A stretch of DNA of 19,148 nucleotides from Pseudomonadota bacterium (GCA_023422695.1 JAFAGN010000086.1:1-19148); one strand, 5' to 3'; shown: positions 5,758 through 14,189, counted from the first letter of the stretch. Numbers and translations: made by a program. Notes: generated from the sequence alone by a model not told the origin.

Positions 5758-7389
5758 ATGACCGAAGCCAGTGCCGCGGGCGCCGTTTACGAACCGACGC
5801 AAAAGGAAATCCGCATGGTCATCGCCGCATCGTCGGCGGGCACCGTGTTCGAATGGTATGATTTCTTCATCTACGGCACGCTCGCCGCGATCATCGGCAA
5901 GGCGTTTTTCCCCAGCGACAATGCGACGCTGGAAACCTTGCTGGTCTGGGCGGGGTTCGCGGTCGGGTTCGGGTTCCGTCCCCTCGGCGCGGTGCTGTTC
6001 GGTTTTCTTGGCGACCGGCTCGGGCGCAAATATACGTTTCTGGTCACCGTCACGCTGATGGGCGTCGCGACCGCCGGGGTCGGCATGATCCCGTCGGCGG
6101 CGACGATCGGGATCGCGGCGCCGATCATCGTCATCCTGCTCCGCGTGTTGCAGGGGCTGGCGCTCGGCGGCGAATATGGCGGCGCAGCGGTGTATGTTGC
6201 CGAACATTCGCCGCCCGGAAAGCGCGGCTTTTACACCAGCTTCATCCAGGCGAGCGTCGTCGGCGGCTTTGTGCTCAGCCTGGTCGTCGTGCTGGGATGT
6301 AAGGCGTTGATGCCCGATGCGGTCTGGGAAAGCTGGGGGTGGCGGGTGCCGTTCCTGCTGTCGCTGATCCTGCTCGCGATCTCGTTGTGGATGCGGCTGA
6401 AGCTGTCCGAAAGTCCGGTGTTCAAGGCGATGAAGGCGCAGGGCGAGCTGGCGAAGAACCCGCTCAAGGAAAGCTTTACCTATCCCGGCAACCCGCGCCG
6501 CATCTTCATCGCGCTGTTCGGGATCGCCGCGGGCCTGACGGTCATCTGGTACACCGCGATGTTCTCTGGCCTCTCGTTCCTGAAAGGACCGATGAAGGTC
6601 GAGGATACCGCCGCCGAAATCATCGTCGGGGTTGCCGCCGCGGTCGGCATGGGCTTTTTCATCTGGGCGGGGCATCTGTCCGATCGCGTCGGGCGCAAGA
6701 AACCGATCGTGTGGGGGTATGGCGCGACGCTGCTGCTGTTGTTCCCGCTATTCTGGTGGATGGGCAGCGTCGGCAATCCGGCGCTGACCGCCGCCGCCGA
6801 GCGGACGCCGGTGACCGTCACCGGGTCGCAGTGCAGCTTCGATCCCTTTGCACAGAAACAGGCCACCGCGTGCGGCCAGACGCTGGGCGAGCTCACCAAG
6901 CTCGGCGTGCCTTACACCGTCGTCCAGAGCGATAGCGGCTTCGACAGCGTGAAAATCCGGATAGGCGACCGCGAGGTGGCGAGCGAGGATCCCGCGTTGC
7001 TGAAACCCGCGCTCGAGGCCAGCGGCTATGATTTCGCCAAGCAGGTGCCGGGGTGGGGGAGCATCGCGATCATCTTCCTGGCGCTGCTGGGGCTCAGCGC
7101 CTTGTCGGGCTTTACCTATGGCCCGGTTGCGGCGCTGCTGTCCGAAATGTTCCCGCCGCATGTGCGCTATTCGTCGCTGTCGATCCCCTATCATATCGGG
7201 ACCGGTTATTTCGGCGGTTTCCTGCCGCTGATCGCGAGCTTCATCATCGCCAAGACCGGCAATGCCTATTCGGGGCTGTGGTACACCTGGCTCGTCGTGC
7301 TGGTCGCGTTCTTGGTCACCGCCTTCATGCTGAAGGATCCGGTCGAGGGACAATGGGACAAGGCGCCGTCGACGCCGCCCGCCGCCTGA
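5758..7389 (+). CDS. MHS-family MFS transporter with enlarged periplasmic loop
   Basis: 543 residues, inner-membrane metabolite:H+ symporter of the major facilitator superfamily (MHS group, which includes citrate, alpha-ketoglutarate, proline/betaine and shikimate carriers). FEWYDFFIYG at 31-40 and the loop 2-3 signature FRPLGAVLFGFLGDRLGRK near 73-91 identify the group. A second copy of the DRxGRKKP motif near 304-316 marks the loop 8-9. About 12 membrane segments can be counted. A roughly 90-residue hydrophilic stretch (about 337-430) follows helix 9 and so should face the periplasm; it has two Cys (C359, C372). ATG at 5758 has GGGAG ten bases upstream; the frame open back to 5644 is repeat sequence. 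Divergent to the cyclase and 45 bases before alr. The substrate cannot be told from sequence. Confidence 0.88.
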   Translation: MTEASAAGAVYEPTQKEIRMVIAASSAGTVFEWYDFFIYGTLAAIIGKAFFPSDNATLETLLVWAGFAVGFGFRPLGAVLFGFLGDRLGRKYTFLVTVTLMGVATAGVGMIPSAATIGIAAPIIVILLRVLQGLALGGEYGGAAVYVAEHSPPGKRGFYTSFIQASVVGGFVLSLVVVLGCKALMPDAVWESWGWRVPFLLSLILLAISLWMRLKLSESPVFKAMKAQGELAKNPLKESFTYPGNPRRIFIALFGIAAGLTVIWYTAMFSGLSFLKGPMKVEDTAAEIIVGVAAAVGMGFFIWAGHLSDRVGRKKPIVWGYGATLLLLFPLFWWMGSVGNPALTAAAERTPVTVTGSQCSFDPFAQKQATACGQTLGELTKLGVPYTVVQSDSGFDSVKIRIGDREVASEDPALLKPALEASGYDFAKQVPGWGSIAIIFLALLGLSALSGFTYGPVAALLSEMFPPHVRYSSLSIPYHIGTGYFGGFLPLIASFIIAKTGNAYSGLWYTWLVVLVAFLVTAFMLKDPVEGQWDKAPSTPPAA

Positions 7390-7434
7390 TCCACCCCATT
7401 GGCGGCGCCCGCGAACCCGTATAGGGGCACAGCC

Positions 7435-8481
7435 ATGATCGCCGTGCCGTCTCCGCTCCGCCTGCACCTTTCGTCCGAAGCGCTCGTTGCCAACTGGCGC
7501 TGGCTGGCGCGGCAAAGCGGTGCGGCGGCGTGCGGCGCGGCGCTCAAAGCCGACGGCTATGGGCTCGGCGCGCGCGAGGTGATGCTGCATCTGGCTACTG
7601 CGGGATGCCGCGACTTTTTCGTCGCCACCTGGGCCGAGGCCGCGGCGCTGATGCCGTTGCCGGCCGAGGTATCGCTGTCGGTCCTGCACGGGGTCAGCGA
7701 CAGCGACATGGCCGCCGCGCGGCTGCTGCCCGCGCGTCCGGTGCTGAACAGCATCGAACAGGTGCGCCGCTGGCGCAATGCGGGCGAGGGGCGGCCGTGC
7801 GATGTGATGGTCGATACGGGCATGAACCGGCTGGGGCTGCGCATGGAAGAAGCGGTCGGCGGCGCGCTCGACGGGCTGGCGATCGAAACCTTGCTCAGCC
7901 ATTTGGCCTCGGCCGACGAGGACAGCGAGCAGAATGCGCGGCAGCTGGCCGCGTTTCAGGCGCTCCGCAAGCGGATCCCGGCGCGGCGCTACAGCCTGGC
8001 GAACAGCGCGGGCATCTGCCTGGGCGCTGACTATGCGTTCGATCTGACGCGTCCCGGGATCGCGCTCTACGGCGGTATTCCGCGCCCCGAGGCGGCGGGC
8101 CATATCGGCCAGCTGGCGTTTCCCGAAGCACGCGTGCTGCAAGTACGGAAGGTCCCGGCGGGCGAAACCGTCGGTTATGGCGCGTCGTGGACCGCGCGCC
8201 GCGACAGCCGCATTGCGGTGGCGAATCTGGGTTATGCCGACGGCTATCTCCGCTGCCACGCAGGGAGCGGCGGCGCGACATGGCAAGGGCAGGTGCTGCC
8301 GCTAGTCGGGCGCGTGTCGATGGACCTGACCGCCTTCGATGCCAGCGATGCGGCGGGGGTGGGCGAGGGCGACTGGCTCAGCCTCGACTATGATCTGCCA
8401 ACGGTTTCGGCGCAGAGCGGGCTGTCGCAATATGAACTGCTCACCGGGCTGGGCCGACGGTTCGAGCGTGGCTGGCGCTAA
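7435..8481 (+). CDS. alr: Alanine racemase
   Basis: 348 residues. PLP enzyme that interconverts L- and D-alanine for peptidoglycan or for D-alanine catabolism. The PLP lysine is K38 in ALKADGYGLGA; the second catalytic base is Y248 in GETVGYGASW. VSMDLTAFD near 295-303 and the C-terminal YELLTGLGRRFER segment are typical of the family. The N-terminal barrel and the C-terminal beta domain are both complete. The ATG at 7435 has AGGGG eight bases upstream (7422-7426); the upstream TTG at 7399 is less likely. It lies 45 bases after the MFS gene on the same strand and may be co-transcribed. Its last four bases overlap the 3' end of the convergent oxygenase gene. Whether it is the biosynthetic (alr) or catabolic (dadX) type cannot be told here. 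Confidence 0.92.
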   Translation: MIAVPSPLRLHLSSEALVANWRWLARQSGAAACGAALKADGYGLGAREVMLHLATAGCRDFFVATWAEAAALMPLPAEVSLSVLHGVSDSDMAAARLLPARPVLNSIEQVRRWRNAGEGRPCDVMVDTGMNRLGLRMEEAVGGALDGLAIETLLSHLASADEDSEQNARQLAAFQALRKRIPARRYSLANSAGICLGADYAFDLTRPGIALYGGIPRPEAAGHIGQLAFPEARVLQVRKVPAGETVGYGASWTARRDSRIAVANLGYADGYLRCHAGSGGATWQGQVLPLVGRVSMDLTAFDASDAAGVGEGDWLSLDYDLPTVSAQSGLSQYELLTGLGRRFERGWR

Positions 8482-9458
8482 GCCGGGCGCATCCCCCACG
8501 GATCGAAATCGCGGGCGCGGATCCAGCGGGTGCAGATCCATTTTTCGCCGCGGGTGACGGGCAGACCGGCGTGGCGGCTGCGTTCGTCGACCTGGCCATC
8601 GGGTAGCGTGTTGGCGAACAGAATCATGTCGCCCGTCTGTCCGCGAAACTCGGTGTCGGTCGCCGGAAACTGCGTCGCACCGCCGTCATAATCGTCGTTG
8701 AGGTACATAATCGCGGTCATCACACGCTGATTGGCCTCGCCGGGCAGGCAGTCGTGGTGCAGCCGATATTGCTGTCCCGGCGCATAGCGCAGCACCGTCA
8801 GCGGCTCGCCCTGTTCGACGCGCGTGCCGCTGGCCGCCGCGATCCGCCGGTCGAGTGCGTGGATCACCAGATCCTGCTGGATCGGGCCGAGCACCGTACC
8901 CTCGGAGGTGCGGACCGGGTGCGGAATTTCGCGGCGGGTTTGCGGATCAACGACGACCGACGGGACCATCTTGGGCGCCGACAGCGCCCGGATATGCGCG
9001 CATTCCTCAGCGGTGAACAGCGCCCGCGCGACGGCAATCTGCGGGCTGGTCGATATGGTTTCGAGCGACGCGGTCGCGGCGGGGTTGCCGTCGGCTGTCA
9101 GCGACATCGCGCCGATCAAGTGACGCTGATGGGCGGCAACGGGATCGCCATCGGCTGTTTTTTCTAGCGACGCGAGCGCCGCGCCCCAATTCGCCGGACC
9201 GCCCGCGCCAAGCGCGACGAACACCGCATGGGTCAGCGCCCCGCCGCGGTGCCCCGCGGCGCCCGCCTTTTCGAACAGCGCCCGCGCCGCGGCAAAGCTG
9301 CGCGGTACCGGCGTGCCATAGACATGCCACAGCGCGAGTTCGTACAGCGCATCGCCATTGCCGCGTTTGGCGGCTTCGATAAGCAGGTCGACCGCCGCCT
9401 GCGCGCGACCGGCGCTGAGCAACCCATTGGCGCGTTCGGCGATGTTCGACTGGCCCAT
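8478..9458 (-). CDS. Sel1/TPR-like repeat protein fused to a prolyl-4-hydroxylase-type 2OG-Fe(II) oxygenase
   Basis: 326 residues. The N-terminal part (about 1-130) is Ala-rich helical repeats resembling Sel1/TPR units (for example GDALYELALWHVYGTP at 35-50). The C-terminal part (about 145-315) is a P4Hc-type Fe(II)/2-oxoglutarate dioxygenase domain. The iron site is H234-x-D236 in YRLHHDCLPG plus H296 in ERSRHAGLPV; K306 in GEKWICTRW is the likely 2-oxoglutarate anchor. MYLNDDYDGGATQFP is the usual core strand pair. No signal peptide or membrane segment is visible, so it is probably cytoplasmic. The start lies five bases after the stop of the preceding oxygenase gene, so the two are surely co-transcribed. 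The substrate is unknown; likely a protein or peptide hydroxylase given the helical repeats (inference). The stop overlaps the alr stop. Confidence 0.85.
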   Translation of the reverse strand: MGQSNIAERANGLLSAGRAQAAVDLLIEAAKRGNGDALYELALWHVYGTPVPRSFAAARALFEKAGAAGHRGGALTHAVFVALGAGGPANWGAALASLEKTADGDPVAAHQRHLIGAMSLTADGNPAATASLETISTSPQIAVARALFTAEECAHIRALSAPKMVPSVVVDPQTRREIPHPVRTSEGTVLGPIQQDLVIHALDRRIAAASGTRVEQGEPLTVLRYAPGQQYRLHHDCLPGEANQRVMTAIMYLNDDYDGGATQFPATDTEFRGQTGDMILFANTLPDGQVDERSRHAGLPVTRGEKWICTRWIRARDFDPWGMRPA

Positions 9459-9463
9459 GCGCC

Positions 9464-10615
9464 TCAGTCCAGCGCCGGGTTGGCAAAGAAGGTCGCAATT
9501 TCCTGACGTTCACGGCCGCTAAGTTCGGGACGCCAGATGTCGAAGATCAGCACGACGCGATCCTCGCCGCTGTCGTTCCACGCCTCATGCTCAATCGTGT
9601 CGTCAAAGATCAGCAGCTTGCCTTCTTCCCACTGGCGCACGTCATTGCCGACGCGAAAGCCGCAATTCGGGGGGACGATAAGCGGCAGGTGGCAGATCAG
9701 CCGGGCGTTGTGCATCCCGTTGTGCGGGGCAATCCGCGCGCCGGGGCGGAGCAGCGAGAACATCACCGTCGGCGAGCTGGCGATCCAGGGTAGCGGTACG
9801 GCATTAACCGCCTCCCAAGTTCTGGGGCAGCGGGCGATGACATCGTCCGACAGCGCACCATTTTCGGCGAAGAACAAGGTGCTCCAATCGCTGTTGTCGA
9901 GCAGGGGATTGGCGTCGGCGCGTGCCTGATCGACGTGCGACGTCATATAGGGCCGGAATCCCTCGCCGCCTGCCGCCAGCAACGCCACAACCTCGTCCCG
10001 AATGGCGTCGGTCGTCGCTTCCAGCGCCGGAACCCAGTCGAAATCGGCGGGATCGAAAAACTGAATCTGCGGCAGCTCGGGGACGTAATAGCCGGTCGGC
10101 TCCTGCACAAAGATGCGCTTGCGACCGGCCAGAATGTCCAGTGAATGCTGGAAACGGGCGCTGCGCGCATGCGGCGGCAGCCCGGCGTCGGCAAGCTTGC
10201 GCTCGCGCTGTTCGACGATGCGCGTTTTGAACGCCTGGACCCAGGCTTCGGCGCGCTGCGCTTCGCCAAGCAAGTCGGGTGGGAGTTCCTGATTTTGGGC
10301 GACCAGGAGCGCGATCTCATAGCGTTGCAGCGCGTTGCGATCATCGCCTGCGGCGGCGCGGCAATCGCCCTTCATGATGTGACCGCGCACCGCTTGCGGC
10401 TCGAGCGCGAGCAACTGATCGAGTGCCGCCTCTTCGGCGATCTTGTCGTTGTCGGAACGACAGGCGACCGCCAGCAGCAGCCAGATCTGGGCATTGGCGC
10501 GGCCGCTTTGAGTAATCGTTTCAAAGCGCGCGCGGGCGATAGCCGACTGCCCGCGTTGCAGCGCATCGACGCCTTCCTTTGCCAGACGTTCGGCGTCGTG
10601 ATTGCTCAGCTGCAA
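9464..10615 (-). CDS. TPR-containing aspartyl/asparaginyl beta-hydroxylase-like oxygenase
   Basis: 383 residues. The N-terminal TPR-like helical region covers about 5-110 and is followed by a linker. The C-terminal domain (about 190-365) is of the aspartyl/asparaginyl beta-hydroxylase type (PF05118), a 2-oxoglutarate dioxygenase. The first iron His is H298 in APHNGMHNARL. The position of the usual carboxylate ligand is G300 (H-x-G), as in the two-His AspH family. The second His is H343 in FDDTIEHEAWN, and R353 is a likely 2-oxoglutarate contact. No signal peptide is seen. The start is TTG at 10615, with AAGGA six bases upstream; the next in-frame Met is residue 81, inside the TPR region. The gene starts 75 bases after the receptor stop, just beyond a terminator hairpin, and is followed after five bases by the second oxygenase. 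The substrate is unknown. Confidence 0.85.
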   Translation of the reverse strand: MQLSNHDAERLAKEGVDALQRGQSAIARARFETITQSGRANAQIWLLLAVACRSDNDKIAEEAALDQLLALEPQAVRGHIMKGDCRAAAGDDRNALQRYEIALLVAQNQELPPDLLGEAQRAEAWVQAFKTRIVEQRERKLADAGLPPHARSARFQHSLDILAGRKRIFVQEPTGYYVPELPQIQFFDPADFDWVPALEATTDAIRDEVVALLAAGGEGFRPYMTSHVDQARADANPLLDNSDWSTLFFAENGALSDDVIARCPRTWEAVNAVPLPWIASSPTVMFSLLRPGARIAPHNGMHNARLICHLPLIVPPNCGFRVGNDVRQWEEGKLLIFDDTIEHEAWNDSGEDRVVLIFDIWRPELSGRERQEIATFFANPALD

Positions 10616-10632
10616 AATCTGTCCTTTTGACC

Positions 10633-10665
10633 AAAGAAAAGGGGCCGGAACAACGTCCCGACCCC
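10633..10665 (-). terminator. Intrinsic terminator after the TonB-dependent receptor gene
   Basis: On the - strand, GGGGTCGGGAC pairs with GTTCCGGCCCC (11 pairs, two of them G-U) around a GTT loop and is followed directly by TTTTCTTT. It begins 24 bases after the receptor stop. The U-run ends 17 bases before the TTG start of the hydroxylase gene, so the oxygenases must be read by read-through or from their own promoter. Confidence 0.85.
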
Positions 10666-10689
10666 CAATCTATTCCGATCGCGTCGCGA

Positions 10690-13600
10690 TTAGAAGCGGG
10701 CGCGAGCGCCAGCGTAAACGCTACGACCACGAATGTCGTAGATCGCGCTGCCGGCACCCGTTGCAGTGCTGCCGAGCGGCGGCTTCTTGTTGAACAGGTT
10801 GTCCACACCGGCATAGAACTGGAAGCTCTTGCCGAAGCTACCGGAGCTGTCGATATCGAACGTGAAGCGCAGGTCGTGATAGAACACGCTCGAGAACTTC
10901 TGAGTGTCCGCATAGTCAAGGTTCACGGGCGGGCAACCGGCTGCGGTGCAGGCCGAGGGCAGCTCGTTGAAGTCTTCATAGGCGTTCACATACATCGGGC
11001 CGATGTAGCGCATGCGATACCCGAGCGTGAAGTTCTTGTACGACACGTCGGCATCCAGGCGCAGTTCATCCTTCGGATCGCCAAGCTCGCTGAGCAGACG
11101 GTTTTCGAAGTTCGGCAACGACGGGTTTTCGAAGTTGCTCGACTGGAGGCCATGAACATAGATGAGGCTCGTGGCGAGCTTCACATCGCTACCCAGCGTC
11201 GTGTTGTACGACGCGTTGAAGTCGATGCCGCGGCGAATTCGCTTCGCGAAGTTCAGCGGCGACGACAGCAACGAGTTTTCCAGGATCTGACCAGGGACGA
11301 AGCCACCCGGGCTGTTGCCCGGACCACGCCAGCGGGTGAACGCCTGACACAGAATGTTATCCAGCGAAGCCTGGTCGTAACAGCCGTTGGCGATTGCCTG
11401 ACCGGTCAGCGACACGATCACGTTGCTCACCTTGATGTCGTAGTAATCGACGCTCAGCGAGAAGCCCGGCATGAAGCTCGGCTGCAGGACGCCGCCAATG
11501 GTCAACGACTTCGACACTTCAGGCACCAGTTGGTCGTTGCTTCCGCTGACGATCGGCAGCGAATAGGCGACGTTCGGCAAGCCCGACAGCAGCGGACCCA
11601 AGTCGGCGGTGCAGTTTGCAAGCCGGTTGGGGTTGTTGGCGATGTTACCCGACGAACAGGGGTCGGCGAAGCCCGGCGCAAAGTTCGGGACCGGCGGGAA
11701 GCCGGTTTCCGAGACGTTCGGCGCGCGAACCGCCTTACCATAGCCAATGCGGAAGCGGATGTCGTCGATCGGTGCATAGTCTGCACCGACGTTATACGTC
11801 CACACGGTACCGGCTGCGCCCTTATAGTCGGAAACGCGACCCGCACCCGACACGCTGAGTTCATGCGCAAACGGCATGTCCTTGAGCAGCGGGATGCGAA
11901 GTTCGGCAAAAGCTTCCTTCACTTCAAACGTCGGCGGATCGAATTCACCGATCACAACCGCGTTGGTGGCGCCCGTTTCGACATAATCGTCGTCCTGGTA
12001 ACGCGCACGTTCGCGGCGATATTCGGCGCCGAGTGCGAAGCTGACCGGGCCACCCGGCAGTTCGAACAGGCCGCTGAGGTCGCCGCTCACGAAGCCCGAG
12101 AAGTTCAGCTGTTCGAGGCTCGCCTTGGTACGCGCATTGTAGCTGAAGTAATTGACCGAAGCGCTGTTATCGGTCCCGCCAAACGGATTGTACGGGACGC
12201 ACGATGCGATATCGTTCGCGAGCCGCGCTGCGCCGCCAGCGAAGGCGACCCGGGCTGCGGGGTCGAACTGCGAACGGCACTGGATCTGACCGGTCAGCGG
12301 ATTCACGCCAGCGTCAAGCGCGAGCACGAACTTCTGACGGTCGATGTAACCGAACGTCGTCACATCCTGTTCGAACTTACCGTAGTTCGCGGCAATTTCG
12401 TAGTTCCAATCTTCGTTGAACGACCCGCGCGCGCCAACCACGATGCGGTAGGTGTCACGCTGGAACTTTTCGTCGCGAATGCCGACATCAAGCAAGCTGC
12501 GCGAAGTGACGAAGCGATAGGTTCCGGCGTTGATCGCGGCAATATCGGCAGCGTTCAGCGGGCCGCCAATGCCTTGCGATCCATTGCCATCGGTACGAGT
12601 GGCGCGATTGAACGAAGATGCCACGCCCGTCACGTTACAAGCGGCCGTCAAGCTGGTGTTACAGCCCGATGCGATGATCGCGTTGGCGAGCCTGGTGCGC
12701 GCGGTCGGATCGTTCAGAACCAGGAACGGGTTGTCGAGACGCGTGCGTTCGCGCAAATCGAACTGGCCAAAGGTGCCCTGAATGAACGACGGGCCGGCGT
12801 TGTTGCCAAGCGCGTTCACGCGGTTCCATTTTGCTTCGATGAAGGGCTCGAATCCTTCGCTCACCTCAAAATGCGCGAGCATGTTGAAGTTGTAGCGTTC
12901 GGTGAGCGGGAAAACCGAAAGCAGCTTGCCTTCACGACCGGTCTGGCCGTTGCCGCCAACGATCCCGCCGATGATGCCCTGGCCTACGCGCGTACCCGTT
13001 TGAGTCGTCAGCGCCCCAGCGTCGGTAAAAATGAAGGTACAGTTGTACGGAGTGCCAACCGTCGAGCCCGAACCGACGCCAGGGGCGCCATTGGTCGAAC
13101 CGATACCGGTACCGCACAGCGGATTGCTGCCCGACTGCGTGATAGGCACCAAGCCGTTGCGGTGGATGCTGGCCGAGCGGATGTCGCGGAAGAAGGCGCG
13201 ATCGGGGAAGCCGTCGCTGCCGTTCGGCAGGCCCGCGGTATCGACGTCGGTGACGAGCAGACCGTCCTGGCGACGCAGGTGGCCGATGTCCGAAGCGAAA
13301 ACGCGCGACTGACGGGCATATTCGCCGTGGAGCGTGATGTTGCCGCGATCGTCGGCAAAATTCTTGCCGACCATCGCCGACACGAACTGGTTCCCTCCGT
13401 ATCCGCCATCGGCGACGCCAGCCTGGGCGCGAAGCTGGATGCCTTCATAGTTGCGGCGCAGAACGAAGTTGACGACGCCCGCGATCGCGTCTGAGCCATA
13501 GGTCGCCGACTGGCTGCCCGTGACGATGTCGACGCGTTCGATGAGGTCGTTGGGAATCGTGTTGATGTCGGGCGACACGGCGTTGTTGAGAATGTCGGCC

Positions 13601-13986
13601 GGGACGTGACGACGGCCATTGACCAGAACCAGCGTGCGCGACGTACCGAGACCGCGAAGGTCGAGCAGGTTCAGACCGGCGATGCCGATGCCGAGACCCG
13701 GATTCTGCTGGGCGAAGGTGCTACGCAGCTGCGGCAGGTCGTTTAGCGAGTCGCCGATATTGGTGTCGGACTGCTGGAAAAAGCTCTCGCCAGTGATCGA
13801 GGTGATCGGCACGGTCGATTCGAGGTTCGGGCGGCGAATGCGCGACCCGGTGACAACGATCGTGCCTTCATCGGCGCTGGCTGCATCATCGGCAGGAGCG
13901 ATCGGCTCCTGTGCCATCGCCGGCATGGCGCTGAACAAAGCGAGAGTCAGGGCCGAGCCCCGCACTAGCAGGCTAGTCTTCTTCAT
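10690..13986 (-). CDS. TonB-dependent outer-membrane receptor
   Basis: 1098 residues, an outer-membrane active-transport barrel driven by TonB/ExbBD. The signal peptide covers residues 1-25, with cleavage at AMA|Q. A TonB-box-like segment lies in EGTIVVTGSRI at 40-50. The plug domain follows (about 50-180, with LVLVNGRRHVP and GSDAIAGVVNFVLRR), then a long barrel with Gly/Asn/Ser-rich loops. Several Cys pairs sit in loop regions (for example CGTG...NC near 295-320 and CSSG...NC near 780-800) and probably form disulfides outside the cell. The last residue is Phe after YAGARAR, the usual outer-membrane insertion signal. The size and style match the large receptors expanded in sphingomonads, Caulobacter and Xanthomonas, whose ligands are mostly unknown (siderophores, sugars, peptides). 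No FecI/FecR-type regulators are adjacent. Start ATG 13986, with a weak GGGGAA upstream. Confidence 0.93.
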   Translation of the reverse strand: MKKTSLLVRGSALTLALFSAMPAMAQEPIAPADDAASADEGTIVVTGSRIRRPNLESTVPITSITGESFFQQSDTNIGDSLNDLPQLRSTFAQQNPGLGIGIAGLNLLDLRGLGTSRTLVLVNGRRHVPADILNNAVSPDINTIPNDLIERVDIVTGSQSATYGSDAIAGVVNFVLRRNYEGIQLRAQAGVADGGYGGNQFVSAMVGKNFADDRGNITLHGEYARQSRVFASDIGHLRRQDGLLVTDVDTAGLPNGSDGFPDRAFFRDIRSASIHRNGLVPITQSGSNPLCGTGIGSTNGAPGVGSGSTVGTPYNCTFIFTDAGALTTQTGTRVGQGIIGGIVGGNGQTGREGKLLSVFPLTERYNFNMLAHFEVSEGFEPFIEAKWNRVNALGNNAGPSFIQGTFGQFDLRERTRLDNPFLVLNDPTARTRLANAIIASGCNTSLTAACNVTGVASSFNRATRTDGNGSQGIGGPLNAADIAAINAGTYRFVTSRSLLDVGIRDEKFQRDTYRIVVGARGSFNEDWNYEIAANYGKFEQDVTTFGYIDRQKFVLALDAGVNPLTGQIQCRSQFDPAARVAFAGGAARLANDIASCVPYNPFGGTDNSASVNYFSYNARTKASLEQLNFSGFVSGDLSGLFELPGGPVSFALGAEYRRERARYQDDDYVETGATNAVVIGEFDPPTFEVKEAFAELRIPLLKDMPFAHELSVSGAGRVSDYKGAAGTVWTYNVGADYAPIDDIRFRIGYGKAVRAPNVSETGFPPVPNFAPGFADPCSSGNIANNPNRLANCTADLGPLLSGLPNVAYSLPIVSGSNDQLVPEVSKSLTIGGVLQPSFMPGFSLSVDYYDIKVSNVIVSLTGQAIANGCYDQASLDNILCQAFTRWRGPGNSPGGFVPGQILENSLLSSPLNFAKRIRRGIDFNASYNTTLGSDVKLATSLIYVHGLQSSNFENPSLPNFENRLLSELGDPKDELRLDADVSYKNFTLGYRMRYIGPMYVNAYEDFNELPSACTAAGCPPVNLDYADTQKFSSVFYHDLRFTFDIDSSGSFGKSFQFYAGVDNLFNKKPPLGSTATGAGSAIYDIRGRSVYAGARARF

Positions 13987-14008
13987 AATATAATTCCCCG
14001 GTTACCGT

Positions 14009-14075
14009 TCAAAGGGTTGGAGTGAACGGATTGCGCCCTAGAAACACAGAAATTTTCGGCTGCACAACCCTTTGA
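14009..14075. promoter_or_regulatory. 11-bp inverted repeat upstream of the TonB-dependent receptor gene
   Basis: TCAAAGGGTTG (14009-14019) and CAACCCTTTGA (14065-14075) are exact reverse complements, 45 bases apart. They lie 23-89 bases upstream of the receptor ATG. Flanking words GGAGTGAACGG (14019-14029) and CCGGTTCAACTCC (14092-14104) look like a second, imperfect pair. They could be a pair of operator half-sites or the stem of a leader-RNA hairpin. I cannot assign a regulator. Confidence 0.4.
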
Positions 14076-14189
14076 TGAAAATTTTATGGCACCGGTTCAA
14101 CTCCACCATAGGGCTGTGCCATTTTCGCAACAGGTAGGCGATGTCCGCCCCGGCGCGATGGCGCTGCGACGAGTGGACGATGGCGAAAC

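Noticed and set aside
6748..8286. Long open frame on the - strand across the MFS and alr genes
   Set aside because: Shadow of two recognised genes; no motif and skewed Arg/His/Gln content.
10579..13494. Very long open frame on the + strand (about 970 codons) opposite the receptor gene
   Set aside because: Its translation is low-complexity Arg/Ala/Val-rich with no domain. It is the complement of a clear TonB-dependent receptor with signal peptide, plug and terminal Phe, and such long antisense frames are common in GC-rich DNA.
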